DNA of 64,000 nucleotides from JBFMFR01 sp040752025 (GTDB lineage: Bacteria > Chloroflexota > Anaerolineae > Anaerolineales > UBA4823), in the NCBI GenBank assembly GCA_040752025.1, contig JBFMFR010000030.1, positions 1-64,000 on the forward strand, written 5' to 3'. The notes under the pieces are model-generated. The model was not told where the DNA came from. It made no database searches and saw only the letters and a program-made list of their open reading frames with translations. The translations under genes were made by a program, and so were the position numbers. Numbering within the stretch: the stretch's first letter is position 1; each line of letters begins with the position of its first letter. Shown here piece by piece: positions 41,866 through 51,462 of the stretch.

Positions 41866-42342
41866 ATGGAACTCAACCCCGAATGTATTCCCCCTTGTGG
41901 CCTGTATTGCGGTGTATGCCGCATCTATGCCGCGACGCAAGCAGGAGACCTGGCATACCTGGAGCGCCTGTACAAAATCTACGCGCGCCGCATGCCGCAG
42001 CTTGCCGCGGCCACGCCAGATGATCTCCTTTGCGATGGCTGTCTTTCAACCAGGCGCTATATATTTTGCCGGCAGTGCGCCATCCGCGATTGCACCCAGC
42101 AGAAGGAGTTACAAAGCTGCCACCAGTGCGCCGACTTTCCCTGCGCATTGATCGATGCCTTCCCCGTACCCGTGGGCAGGCAAGTGATCCTGCGCTCGAT
42201 CCCTTATTGGCGCAAGTTCGGCACACATGCCTGGGTGCAATCCGAAGAACAGCGCTATCACTGCCCGGAGTGTGGGGGCAGGTTATTCCGGGGCGATACC
42301 AACTGCCGGCATTGCCAGGCTCAAGTGAGCGTAGATTATTGA
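41866..42342 (+). CDS. DUF3795 protein with extra zinc ribbon
   Basis: A 158-residue Cys-rich protein. The N-terminus PPCGLYCGVCRIYA and the middle CDGCLS, CRQCAIRDC and CHQCADFPC match DUF3795, a family thought to bind metal. The C-terminal CPECGGRLFRGDTNCRHCQ adds a zinc-ribbon. Function unknown. It lies between the Rv3378c-like gene and the toroid gene on the same strand. Confidence 0.8.
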   Translation: MELNPECIPPCGLYCGVCRIYAATQAGDLAYLERLYKIYARRMPQLAAATPDDLLCDGCLSTRRYIFCRQCAIRDCTQQKELQSCHQCADFPCALIDAFPVPVGRQVILRSIPYWRKFGTHAWVQSEEQRYHCPECGGRLFRGDTNCRHCQAQVSVDY

Positions 42343-42352
42343 GGGAAAGCCA

Positions 42353-43306
42353 ATGAACGCACCCACAAAACTCCTAAACAGCGATCCACTGGCCTGGCTG
42401 CTGGAACCCGAGAACCCTTCGGTACGTTACTGGACTCTGGTCGATATCCTGGACTGCCCCGCCAGCGACGGCAAAGTGCAAAACGCCCGAGAGGCAATTC
42501 TGCAAGAGCCTTTGGTGCAGGAGTTGTTCCAGGCCCAGCACCCCGCTGGTCATTGGGGAGAAGACCCGGCCAAACCACACACCGCCCAGGGCTCCTTGGG
42601 TGTGCTCAGCCTGCTGTACACCCTGGGCGTCGCGCCCAACGAGCGCACGCTCGCCGGGTGCCATTCATTCTTGCAGTTCTGCCAGAATGAAAACGGGGGC
42701 CTTTCTATGGTCAAGACACAGCGCAGCGGCATCTTTCCCTGCACAACCGGCGAGCACCTGCCTATGCTGGCCTATTTTGGCCTGGGTGAGGATCCCCGCC
42801 TGCAGCGAGCCTTCCTGTACCTGATCGACGCCATGTCTGGCGAGGCTGCGCTGGATTGTGGGCGCTACCAACATAGAGATTGCCTGTGGGGCGCAATCGC
42901 TACGCTGCGTGGTTTGAATGGTCTGCCGCCAGACATGCGCTCCCCGAAATCGGAGCGCCTAGTGGCGCGCATGGCCGAGGCTTTGTTAGATGCAGACTAC
43001 GACTTCGATGGTGAGCACAAGCGCTGGCTGACCTTTGGCGTACCGCGCGCCTGGGATCTGCTCAGTGCGCTGAACGTACTGGCTTTGCATGGGTATGGTC
43101 GGGCAGCGCGCTTCCAGGAACTGGCCGAACTCATCCTGGCGCGCCAGGATGAGCACGGGCGCTGGCTGTGCGGCTCCACCTCGCGCACCTGGCCGCTGGA
43201 GAAGCGCAACCGCCCAAGCAAATGGGTCACTTTAGATGTGCTGCGCCTGCTCAAGCGCGCCGGGTGGCTTCACCTGGCGGGCGATAAAGTATCCATTTTA
43301 GTTTAG
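42353..43306 (+). CDS. Terpenoid-cyclase-like alpha/alpha-toroid protein
   Basis: A 317-residue helical repeat protein of the prenyltransferase/squalene-cyclase-repeat fold: VRYWTLVDILDC, QHPAGHWGED, FLQFCQNENGGLSM and a C-terminal ARQDEHGRWLCG are QW/toroid-type repeats. I see no DXDD motif, so a cyclase activity is not supported. Related proteins occur widely without terpene genes. It is 10 nt after the DUF3795 gene and 11 nt before the LuxR gene. Confidence 0.7.
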   Translation: MNAPTKLLNSDPLAWLLEPENPSVRYWTLVDILDCPASDGKVQNAREAILQEPLVQELFQAQHPAGHWGEDPAKPHTAQGSLGVLSLLYTLGVAPNERTLAGCHSFLQFCQNENGGLSMVKTQRSGIFPCTTGEHLPMLAYFGLGEDPRLQRAFLYLIDAMSGEAALDCGRYQHRDCLWGAIATLRGLNGLPPDMRSPKSERLVARMAEALLDADYDFDGEHKRWLTFGVPRAWDLLSALNVLALHGYGRAARFQELAELILARQDEHGRWLCGSTSRTWPLEKRNRPSKWVTLDVLRLLKRAGWLHLAGDKVSILV

Positions 43307-43317
43307 CTTCATCAAAG

Positions 43318-46104
43318 ATGAATATTCCTATCCTGGGAACCAAGCTCCAACCGCCTCCCGTCAGGCCAGGGTTCATACCCCGCCCGCGCCTGGTGGCGCG
43401 CCTGGCAGCCGGGTTGCACGGCAGGTTGACGCTGGTCTCCGCCCCGGCCGGGTTCGGCAAAACCACCTTGTTGAGCGCCTGGGCAGCCAGCCTGGATCAG
43501 CCTCTGGCCTGGCTCTCGCTGGATGAAGGCGATAACGATCCGGTGCGCTTTTTAGTTTACCTGGTGGCCGCTTTGCAGTGCGTGGATCCAGGCATCGGCC
43601 GGACGCTGGAGAGCAGCCTGTCTTCCCCACCCATGTTGCTGGCCTCATCGCCCCAGGCAGGCACAGCCAGCGCCGCAGAAAGCGGCCTGGTCACCCTGCT
43701 GAACGATATCGATCAGGCTGGGCGCTCGCTCATCCTGGTGTTCGACGATTATCACCTGATCCGCGCTGCCGAGATCCAACGCGCCGTCCAGTTCCTGTTG
43801 GAGAACCGCCCTCCGCAGCTTCACCTGGTGATCAGCACCCGCCAGGACCCCAGCTTACACCTGTCCCGCTGGCGTGCTCGCGGCCAGTTGAGCGAGCTCC
43901 ACGCTCCCGATCTGCGCTTCACCCCTGAGGAGGCTGCCAGCTTCCTGAACCAGACCCTGGCCTTGCAACTTTCGCCGCAGGCCATCGCCGCCATCGAAGC
44001 TCGCACCGAGGGCTGGGCGGCTGGCCTGCAACTGGCCGCTTTGGCGCTGCAAGAGTCCCTATCTTTGCAACCTGCCCAGGATCCCCAATCCTTCCTGGCG
44101 GCCTTCAGCGGCGATGACCGCCACGTGATGGATTACCTGGTCGAAGAAGTGCTGGGGCAGCAGCCAGCGCAAGTCCAGGATTTTCTCCTGCACACCTCCA
44201 TCCTCAATCGCCTGAGCGCGCCTTTATGCGATGCGCTGATCTTCGATCTTCAACTGCAGAACCCCAGCCAGCACTTCCTGGAACGGCTGGATGCCACCCA
44301 CCTTTTCCTGGTGCCGCTCGACCACAAACGCCACTGGTACCGCTACCACCACCTCTTCGCCGAATTACTACGCCATCACCTACAGCTCAAATACCCCAGG
44401 CGGCTGGCGCACTTACACCAGCGCGCCAGCGCCTGGTACGAACAGGATGGAGACATCGATGAAGCTGTGAACCATGCCCTGGCGATCCCGGACTTCTCGC
44501 TCGCCGCCCGCCTGGTAGAGCAGCACGGCTCGCGCATGGTCTTTGGCGGGCGCGCTGCCACGTTCTTGCAGTGGATCGAGGTAATTCCACAGGCCATCGT
44601 TTACAACCACGCCTACATCTGCACAGACTGCGCCTGGGCTTATGCGCTCCTCGGGCAGGAACATTCCGCCCTGCGCTACGTGGATGCCGGGGAAGCCGCC
44701 CTGCCCGCTTTCGAAACCCACTTCATCGCCAGCGTGAACCGCCCGGTGCATCGAGAAGAAGTGCAGGGCGACCTGACCACCATCCGCGCCTACTGCGCCC
44801 GCGCCAGCGGCGACTTCGCTAACGCCATCCACTATTCGCGGCTGGCCCTGGAACAACTGCCTGGCGATGCCTACACCGTCCGCAGCGTGATATCCCTCAA
44901 CCTGGGGTTGTTGTACACTCAAGACTCGGATTGGCCAGCAGCCTGGGAGGCATTGGCTCAAGCCAATGAGATGTCGCTCAGGTCTGGCGAAAACCCCTAC
45001 GTAACCCTGAGCGCCCTGGTTTTGCAAGGGAACGTGCGCAGGAACCAGGGAGAATTGAGCCAGGCAGCCGTCCTGTACCAGCAGACGATCGACCTGGGAA
45101 GCACCGTCGCAGACCTATCGGCGACCGCGCCGCTGTGCTGGGCGCACCTGGGGCTCAGCGAGACCCATTACCAGCGCAACCAGGTCGAGGCTGCCGCGCC
45201 GGCCCTGGAAAAGGCCATCGGATTGGCGCAGCAAACCGGCAGCCCCGAGCTTCTCGTCGGCGGCCTGCTGGGGCGCGCCAGGCTGGCTCTGCTGACCGGC
45301 AACCTGATCCAGGCCGAGGCCGACCTGCGGCAGGCCAGGCAGCGCTGCCAGCCCCAATGGGCCCAATTCTACGAAATCGAATTGGCCGTTCTAAGCGGTG
45401 AACTCTCCCTGGCCCAGGGCCGGCCCGAGACCGCCATCCAGCAGCTTGCAGAACGCCAGTTGCCGGCTGTGCCGCCAGGTGTAAGCGCTGAGGATCGCAA
45501 GCTGCTCTGCCCGCGCCTCCCCGAATATCTGCTAGGAGTTCGCTTGCTCCTGGCCCAGGGGCAGGCCGGGCCAGCGCTGGAATCCTTGGCCAAACTGGGA
45601 CTGTTCCTCGCCGCCTGCCAGTTCCCCGATTACGCCATTCAGTCCCACATCCTGCAAGCCCTGGCCAGCCAGCTCGAGAAAGACATGCCCGCCGCCCGGC
45701 GCAGCCTGGCGCGCGCTTTGGCCCTGGCTGAGCCGCAAGGATACCTGGCGCCCTTCCTGGTCTGCGGGAAACCCATGCAGCACTTGCTGCGCTACAGGAG
45801 CGCCCTACCCGATCCACCGGCGTATGCGCAACAGGCGCTGGTGGCATTTGCCGCCCAGGCTGCGCATAAGGATGAATTGATCCTGCTCACCTCAAGCGGA
45901 GCCAGGCTGTACGAACCGCTCACCTCACAGGAACGGCGCATCCTGCGCTTGCTGGCGGGCGGCCTGTCCAGCAACCAGGTGGCCGAGGAGCTGGTCATCG
46001 CCGTCAGCACGGCGCGCTCTTACATTAAAGCAATCTATCGAAAATTGGACGCTCACAGCCGCGCCCAGGCCATCGCCAGGGGGCAAGAACTCGGCCTGAT
46101 CTGA
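43318..46104 (+). CDS. Large MalT-type LuxR-family ATP-binding regulator
   Basis: A 928-residue STAND-type activator. The N-terminal NTPase has Walker A APAGFGKTTLL (about 42-52) and Walker B LILVFDDYHLI (about 138-148). A winged region and TPR-like helical repeats (about 430-800) follow, and a C-terminal LuxR/GerE helix-turn-helix with LTSQERRILRLLAGGLSSNQ and SYIKAIYRKLDAH closes the protein. It would sense a small ligand through its repeats. Being last in the terpenoid run, it may regulate it, or the hydrolase downstream. Confidence 0.92.
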   Translation: MNIPILGTKLQPPPVRPGFIPRPRLVARLAAGLHGRLTLVSAPAGFGKTTLLSAWAASLDQPLAWLSLDEGDNDPVRFLVYLVAALQCVDPGIGRTLESSLSSPPMLLASSPQAGTASAAESGLVTLLNDIDQAGRSLILVFDDYHLIRAAEIQRAVQFLLENRPPQLHLVISTRQDPSLHLSRWRARGQLSELHAPDLRFTPEEAASFLNQTLALQLSPQAIAAIEARTEGWAAGLQLAALALQESLSLQPAQDPQSFLAAFSGDDRHVMDYLVEEVLGQQPAQVQDFLLHTSILNRLSAPLCDALIFDLQLQNPSQHFLERLDATHLFLVPLDHKRHWYRYHHLFAELLRHHLQLKYPRRLAHLHQRASAWYEQDGDIDEAVNHALAIPDFSLAARLVEQHGSRMVFGGRAATFLQWIEVIPQAIVYNHAYICTDCAWAYALLGQEHSALRYVDAGEAALPAFETHFIASVNRPVHREEVQGDLTTIRAYCARASGDFANAIHYSRLALEQLPGDAYTVRSVISLNLGLLYTQDSDWPAAWEALAQANEMSLRSGENPYVTLSALVLQGNVRRNQGELSQAAVLYQQTIDLGSTVADLSATAPLCWAHLGLSETHYQRNQVEAAAPALEKAIGLAQQTGSPELLVGGLLGRARLALLTGNLIQAEADLRQARQRCQPQWAQFYEIELAVLSGELSLAQGRPETAIQQLAERQLPAVPPGVSAEDRKLLCPRLPEYLLGVRLLLAQGQAGPALESLAKLGLFLAACQFPDYAIQSHILQALASQLEKDMPAARRSLARALALAEPQGYLAPFLVCGKPMQHLLRYRSALPDPPAYAQQALVAFAAQAAHKDELILLTSSGARLYEPLTSQERRILRLLAGGLSSNQVAEELVIAVSTARSYIKAIYRKLDAHSRAQAIARGQELGLI

Positions 46105-46182
46105 GATCGCCCCTTTGCATGGATCAGGCGCTCGCATCTCACGCCTTCTATAAGCTTCCGCCCCGTAAAACCCCCTATTTAT

Positions 46183-46198
46183 CCCCCCTATGTGGGGG
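46183..46198. promoter_or_regulatory. C-rich/G-rich dyad upstream of the CocE-type hydrolase gene
   Basis: CCCCCCTATGTGGGGG can pair five or six bases around TATG. A related CCCCCTAT lies 13 nt upstream (46171-46178) as a direct repeat. It could be a site for the LuxR/MalT regulator whose gene ends 80 nt before. The rest of the 46105-46315 gap shows nothing further. Confidence 0.35.
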
Positions 46199-46315
46199 TA
46201 GTCATCCCCTCCACTGCTCCGGTATCATCATCGTGAAATGAGCCAACCTCTGAGCATCAACACGCCTCTCAGAAAAGCATGGCTCGCTACGATCCGAAGT
46301 TGAAGGAGTGTAAAA

Positions 46316-48199
46316 ATGACCACACCACGTAAAAATCGATTCCCGCTTGGTAAACTGGCCGGACTGCTGGTCCTGGGCCTGTGCACCTGCGCTTTGGCAG
46401 CTTTTATTGCCTTGTCACAAAACGCGGCCCAAAGACAAAGCCTGTACCTGGCCATGCCCGATGGGGTCAAGATCGCCATCGATGTCTGGCTGCCGTCCAA
46501 CCTGGAGCCAGGTCAAAAGCTGCCCGCCATGCTGCGCTCGACCGGCTATTGGCGCAGCTACCAGCTCGGCCCGCTGGGCCAGGCCATCGAGAAACTCGGA
46601 ACCATGCCCGAGGAAATGAACGAAGGCCCACGTTGGACGAAAGCCGGTTATGCCCTGGTGACCGTCGACGTGCGCGGCACTGGCGCTTCCTCCGGGCAGT
46701 GGGACATCCCCTGGTCGGAGCAGGAGATCGCCGACCTGGGGGTAGTGGTCGACTGGATCATCGCCCAGCCCTGGTCCAACGGCAAGGTGGGTGCCTACGG
46801 CGTTTCCTACGACGGCAACACGGCCGAACTGCTGGCCAGTCTGAATCACCCTGCCGTCAAAGCTGTCGCCCCGCAGTACGATGATTTCGATTTGCAGGCG
46901 CACCTGGTGCTGCCCGGCGGCGTGCTCAACCGCGGCTTCATGCAAACCTGGAATGAGTTCCACCACCGCCTGGGCGCTAACGATGTCTGCGCCCTCTCCC
47001 TGGCATCCGGGGTCGATTGCGAAAAGATGAAAGCCATGCTGCAAGGGGTGCGGCGCGTGGATGACGATCCCGATGGTACACAGCTTGCCGCCGCCGTCGC
47101 CAGCCACGCCAGCCCGGACGTGTTCGAAATTTCCCAGCGCATCCAATATCGTGACGATCCCTACGGGGACCTGGGAATCACGCTCGGCGCTACCAGCCCA
47201 TACAACCACAAACAGGAAATCGAGGCTTCCGGGGTGGCCCTGTACGTCTGGGTAAGCTGGCTGGACTCGGCCATGCTGGAGGGCGCCCTTGGGCGTTATC
47301 TGACTCTCAGCAACCCGCAAACCCTGGTCATCGGCCCCTGGTCGCACAGCGGCAACCACCACGCCGATCCCTTCCTGCCTGCGGACCAGGTTCCCGATCC
47401 CTCTACCCAGGAGCAGTTCAACATGCTGGTGGCCTTCTTCGATGCCTACCTCAAAGATGGCGCCGCCCCGCCGCCTCAGCCCGGCATCACTTACTACACG
47501 CTGGGCGAAGGCGCCTGGAAAACCACCCAGGCCTGGCCACCCGCTGACTTCAGCAGCCAGCGCTGGTACTTCGGCCCTGGCGGGGCCCTGCTGCCCGAAA
47601 TGCCCTCCTCAGAATCCGGGGCAGACGCATATACCGTCGATTGGACCGCCACAACCGGCGGCACGAATCGTTGGAATACCTCCCTGTTCATGGAGGATGT
47701 GATCTATCCCGACCGGGCTGAGGAAGACCGCAAGCTGTTGACCTACACCAGCGCGCCTATGCCCACCGCGGTCGAGATCACCGGCAGCCCCATCATCACG
47801 TTGTATCTCGCCTCCACCGCCGAGGATGGAGCCTTCCATGTTTACCTTGAAGATGTCGCCCCAGACGGCCGCGTCACCTACATCACCGAGGGCATCCTGC
47901 GCGCCATCCACCGCAAAACCTCCGCCGCACAGCCGCCCTATGCCCAGCCTGGGCCCTATCACAGCTTTGCCCGCGCCGACGCCATGCCCCTGGCGCCGGG
48001 CGAGATCACTGAAATCAGCTTCAATCTCTACGCCACCTCCGTGCTGATCAGCCAGGGACACGCCATCCGCATCGCCATCGCCGGGCACGACGCCTCTATG
48101 TTCGCCCGCTACCCGGCGCAGGGCACGCCGCAGCTCTCGGTCCAGCGCAACCGTCTCCATGCTTCCTGGATCGACCTGCCGGTAATGCCCCGGCCTTGA
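46316..48199 (+). CDS. CocE/NonD-family hydrolase (X-Pro dipeptidyl-peptidase fold)
   Basis: A 627-residue alpha/beta hydrolase. A hydrophobic N-terminal segment (about 12-33) suggests export or membrane anchoring. DGVKIAIDVWLP, VTVDVRGTGASSG and the nucleophile elbow GAYGVSYDGN (Ser164) are typical of the CocE/NonD family. A C-terminal jelly-roll domain begins near residue 400 and ends in VQRNRLHASWIDLPV. Family members cleave ester or amide bonds (for example cocaine esterase, glutaryl-acylase, X-Pro peptidase). The substrate is unknown. Confidence 0.88.
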   Translation: MTTPRKNRFPLGKLAGLLVLGLCTCALAAFIALSQNAAQRQSLYLAMPDGVKIAIDVWLPSNLEPGQKLPAMLRSTGYWRSYQLGPLGQAIEKLGTMPEEMNEGPRWTKAGYALVTVDVRGTGASSGQWDIPWSEQEIADLGVVVDWIIAQPWSNGKVGAYGVSYDGNTAELLASLNHPAVKAVAPQYDDFDLQAHLVLPGGVLNRGFMQTWNEFHHRLGANDVCALSLASGVDCEKMKAMLQGVRRVDDDPDGTQLAAAVASHASPDVFEISQRIQYRDDPYGDLGITLGATSPYNHKQEIEASGVALYVWVSWLDSAMLEGALGRYLTLSNPQTLVIGPWSHSGNHHADPFLPADQVPDPSTQEQFNMLVAFFDAYLKDGAAPPPQPGITYYTLGEGAWKTTQAWPPADFSSQRWYFGPGGALLPEMPSSESGADAYTVDWTATTGGTNRWNTSLFMEDVIYPDRAEEDRKLLTYTSAPMPTAVEITGSPIITLYLASTAEDGAFHVYLEDVAPDGRVTYITEGILRAIHRKTSAAQPPYAQPGPYHSFARADAMPLAPGEITEISFNLYATSVLISQGHAIRIAIAGHDASMFARYPAQGTPQLSVQRNRLHASWIDLPVMPRP

Positions 48200-48286
48200 C
48201 ATCGTGAGATACCAGCGACCCTGATTTGCATCAATTGGGGCTGGACAAAAAACCGATTTTTGTTTACCCTCAACATACACAGCACC

Positions 48287-48316
48287 GGTCAAACCTGCCG
48301 CGCGGCAGGTTTGACC
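48287..48316. repeat. 30-bp perfect palindrome
   Basis: GGTCAAACCTGCCGC (48287-48301) is followed directly by its exact reverse complement (48302-48316). It can form a cruciform or hairpin with 13 or more pairs. No T-run follows on either strand, so it is not a clear terminator. It resembles REP-type extragenic palindromes and sits between the CocE and DUF362 genes. Confidence 0.8.
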
Positions 48317-48362
48317 ACGTTCCCCCGCCTCCAGCCTGGCAGGCGTAATGATAGGAGCGAAT

Positions 48363-49475
48363 ATGACCACCCACTCCAAAGTCGCTGTATTATTGACACA
48401 GCCTGAAAGCGTGTTGGAAGATTACCTGCACCTGTGCGAGCTGGCCGGTGTGGCCCAGGCCCTCGACCCGCAAGCCACCACCATTTTGAAAGACAACATC
48501 ACCTGGCACTTCCCCATGCCCGGCGCCAACACCACCCCCTGGCAACTGGAGGGGGTCATCCTGGCGCTGCGCCGCAGCGGCTTCGATGACCTGGTGTGCG
48601 TGCAAAACCAGACTGTGGTCACCAACGCCTTCAAAGGCGAAGACCTGAACGGCTACGTGCCCATCTTCCGCCACCACAACCTGCCTGTGCGTTACAACTT
48701 CCGCAAAGAGGATATGACCTGGGTGCCTTATCGCCCCAAGGCCAAAATGCTGGCGCTGGATCATATCTATCCCGAGGGCATCCTGGTGCCAGATTACTTC
48801 TGTGGCAAGAACGTGGTGCACCTGCCCACGGTCAAGACGCACATGTACACCACCACCACCGGGGCAATGAAGAACGCCTTTGGCGGCCTGCTCAGCAAAT
48901 ACCGGCACTACACCCACTCCTGGATTCACGAGACCCTGGTGGACCTGCTGGCGATTCAAAAAGAGATTCACCCTGGCATCTTCGCCGTCATGGACGGCAC
49001 GACCGCTGGCGATGGCGCCGGCCCACGCCTGATGCAGCCAGTGGTCAAGAACGTCATCCTGGCTTCCGCCGATCAGGTCGCCATCGACGCCGTCGCCGCC
49101 CGGCTGATGGGCTTCGACCCGCTCGGGATCCAATACATCCGCCTGGCCCACGAGCAGGGATTAGGGACCGGTGACCCGCGCCAGATCGAGTTGGTCGGCG
49201 ATGATATCTCCGGCCAAAACTGGGGCTTCAAAATCGGGCGCAATTCGCACAGCTTCCTGGCCTGGCTGGCCTGGTACGGCCCGACCCGCGTCTTCCAGAA
49301 GCTGGTATTGCGCACGCCCCTGGTCATCATCCCCACCCTGATCGCCGAGATCGAACAGGATTATCTCTATTGGCCCTTGAAATACACCAAAGTGGCCGCT
49401 CGCTGGCGCGCCGAGACCACCTGGGGAGCGCTGTTCCGGCGCTACCAGGAGCAAGGCTACCTGTTCAACGAGTAA
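48363..49475 (+). CDS. DUF362-family protein
   Basis: A 370-residue protein resembling the DUF362 family (function unknown; sometimes joined to ferredoxin domains). LPTVKTHMYTTTTGAMKNAFGG is the conserved core, followed by FAVMDGTTAGDGAGPR and DQVAIDAVAARLMGF. No cluster-binding Cys motif is present. The ATG at 48363 has AGGAG upstream. The LLM gene begins 40 nt later, suggesting one transcript. Confidence 0.85.
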   Translation: MTTHSKVAVLLTQPESVLEDYLHLCELAGVAQALDPQATTILKDNITWHFPMPGANTTPWQLEGVILALRRSGFDDLVCVQNQTVVTNAFKGEDLNGYVPIFRHHNLPVRYNFRKEDMTWVPYRPKAKMLALDHIYPEGILVPDYFCGKNVVHLPTVKTHMYTTTTGAMKNAFGGLLSKYRHYTHSWIHETLVDLLAIQKEIHPGIFAVMDGTTAGDGAGPRLMQPVVKNVILASADQVAIDAVAARLMGFDPLGIQYIRLAHEQGLGTGDPRQIELVGDDISGQNWGFKIGRNSHSFLAWLAWYGPTRVFQKLVLRTPLVIIPTLIAEIEQDYLYWPLKYTKVAARWRAETTWGALFRRYQEQGYLFNE

Positions 49476-49515
49476 GCTCGCCAGGCATTTCAAAGCAAGA
49501 AAGGAGCAGTGTTCG

Positions 49516-50355
49516 ATGCACTATGGCCTGAATCTCCCCAATGGGGGCGCAGACCCGGCCACTCTGGCTGAATTCGCCTTCCTGGCCGAGCAATCCGGTT
49601 GGGACGGCGTTTTCCTGGAGGATTACATCGTCTGGCAGGGCGACCAGACTACCCCGACCTACGATCCCTGGGTTTTGCTGGCCGCCATGGCTGTGCGCAC
49701 CCAACGCATCCGCTTGGGCACCCTGGTGACGCCCCTGGCTCGCCGCCGCCCCTGGAAACTGGCTCAGGAGTTGGTCACCCTCGACCACCTGTCGGGCGGG
49801 CGTATGATCCTGGGAGTCGGCCTGGGCGACAACATCTCTACGGACATCAGCTTTGGCTGCTTTGGCGAGGAGATGGACATGAAAAGACGCGCCCGCATGC
49901 TGGATGAAGCCCTCGCAGTGATCACTGGCCTGTGGCGCGCCCGGCCCTTCAGCTTCCAGGGAGAATTCTACCAGGTTAAAGAAATGACCCTGCTGCCCGC
50001 GCCCGTGCAAACCCCGCGCATCCCCATCTGGATCGGCGGCGCGTACCCGCTCAAGGGGCCTGTGCAGCGCGCCGCCCGCTGGGATGGCGCCTGCCTGTAC
50101 CGGCACAAGACCCATTTCATGCAGCCCGAGGATGTACGCGCCTTGAAAGCGCTGGCGCAGGAACGCCAGCCAGGGCGCAAAGAGTACGATATCGCTGTCG
50201 GCGGCAATCCTCGCTTCGACAGCCTGGATGAGCAGCGCGGCTACATGCGCTCCTTGGCTGAAGCCGGCGTCACCTGGTGGATGGAATACGTTCCACCCGC
50301 CGACATTGAAACCATGCGCGCTGGCATCACCTGCGGCCCGCTGCGTATAGATTGA
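49516..50355 (+). CDS. LLM-class flavin-dependent oxidoreductase
   Basis: A 279-residue luciferase-like monooxygenase or F420-dependent oxidoreductase with a TIM-barrel fold: MHYGLNLPNGGADPATL, EQSGWDGVFLEDY, RLGTLVTPLARRRPWKLAQE, LDHLSGGRMILGVGLGD and IPIWIGGAYP are family motifs. It uses FMN or F420; the substrate is unknown. AAAGGAG lies before the ATG. It is in line with DUF362 and SUKH genes. Confidence 0.88.
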   Translation: MHYGLNLPNGGADPATLAEFAFLAEQSGWDGVFLEDYIVWQGDQTTPTYDPWVLLAAMAVRTQRIRLGTLVTPLARRRPWKLAQELVTLDHLSGGRMILGVGLGDNISTDISFGCFGEEMDMKRRARMLDEALAVITGLWRARPFSFQGEFYQVKEMTLLPAPVQTPRIPIWIGGAYPLKGPVQRAARWDGACLYRHKTHFMQPEDVRALKALAQERQPGRKEYDIAVGGNPRFDSLDEQRGYMRSLAEAGVTWWMEYVPPADIETMRAGITCGPLRID

Positions 50356-50376
50356 ATTCCCATCCAGGCCAACGCT

Positions 50377-51462
50377 ATGCCAACTGCCGAATGGCAATCC
50401 CTTCTGAAACACTGGAGCCAGATTGTGCTGTCCAGCGGGCTCGCCAACGCTTTCCCGCAAGACGCACAGGCTTCAGGCTGGATCGGGTATGCTGGCGCAA
50501 CCAACGCTGAAATTCAGGCCGCTGAAGCCCGCTTGCAAACAAAACTTCCCCTCTCATACCGGGAGTTCCTGCAAACCAGCAATGGATGGCGCATGACCGG
50601 CCCCTTCACCGGGCGGGTGTGGTCCGTGCAGGAGATCGAATGGTTGAAGGTCAGACGCTCAAACCTGGTTGAAGATTACCTCCTGGGCGCCTCGTTATTC
50701 GGCCCGCCCCAGCCTGTCCCCGATCAAGAATACTTCATTTACGGTGAATCGCAAGACTCGATCACAGCGCGCCTGGAATACCTGCCCGCCTGCCTGGAAA
50801 TCAGCGACCTCGACCCTGGCGATGGCTCGCTTTACCTGCTCAACCCGCGCATCATCACCCCTGATGGAGAGTGGGAGGCCTGGTACCTGGCTCCCTGGCT
50901 GCCCGGGGCCACTCGTTACCCTTCATTTTGGGAATTGATGCAGGCTGAATTGGCGCGAGTTTCAGAGTCACTTGCCAGACGCCAGGCATTTACGCCCGAA
51001 TACCTGGATCACGTGCGCAAGCGCTTGCTGCCGCTTGAGCCGGTTAAAGAAACGTACCGGCTGCCCGAATTGCTGCAACAACTGGAAGAAGAAGTCACAC
51101 GCCTGCGCTCACCGGTTCGGCCAAAACCCGGCGAGCCCAAAACGCTGCCTCTGTACCAGCAGCGCATGGCCGATGCGCTGCAAACAGCCATCGACAACAT
51201 CCAGGCGATCGGCTCGCGCACCCAGGATCCGGGAGAACGGTACCAACAACTGAGCGCTCTGGCAGATGAACTGGATAGCCTCGGGCGGCAAGGCACTCGG
51301 GCTGTTATGCAGAACTTCGACCTGGGCCAGGTGCTCAAAGCCGGCCTGGCGAGCAAACTGACCGGGAACGTAGCGCCGCTTGATCGACAGTTCCAGTCGA
51401 GCGGTCTGCCAGCCGGCTACCGCACCGCGGCGGGCATCATCCGGAAATTTATGGAAACTTGA
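50377..51462 (+). CDS. SMI1/KNR4 (SUKH) domain protein with long C-terminal extension
   Basis: A 361-residue protein. A SUKH domain covers about residues 30-190: WIGYAGATNAEIQAAEARL, LPLSYREFLQTSNGW and VWSVQEIEWL are typical. The remaining 170 residues are helical and lack a recognised domain. Single-domain SUKH proteins often serve as immunity proteins against polymorphic toxins, but no toxin gene is adjacent. Its GC-rich codon use matches the host, so it marks the left border of the AT-rich island. Confidence 0.8.
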   Translation: MPTAEWQSLLKHWSQIVLSSGLANAFPQDAQASGWIGYAGATNAEIQAAEARLQTKLPLSYREFLQTSNGWRMTGPFTGRVWSVQEIEWLKVRRSNLVEDYLLGASLFGPPQPVPDQEYFIYGESQDSITARLEYLPACLEISDLDPGDGSLYLLNPRIITPDGEWEAWYLAPWLPGATRYPSFWELMQAELARVSESLARRQAFTPEYLDHVRKRLLPLEPVKETYRLPELLQQLEEEVTRLRSPVRPKPGEPKTLPLYQQRMADALQTAIDNIQAIGSRTQDPGERYQQLSALADELDSLGRQGTRAVMQNFDLGQVLKAGLASKLTGNVAPLDRQFQSSGLPAGYRTAAGIIRKFMET

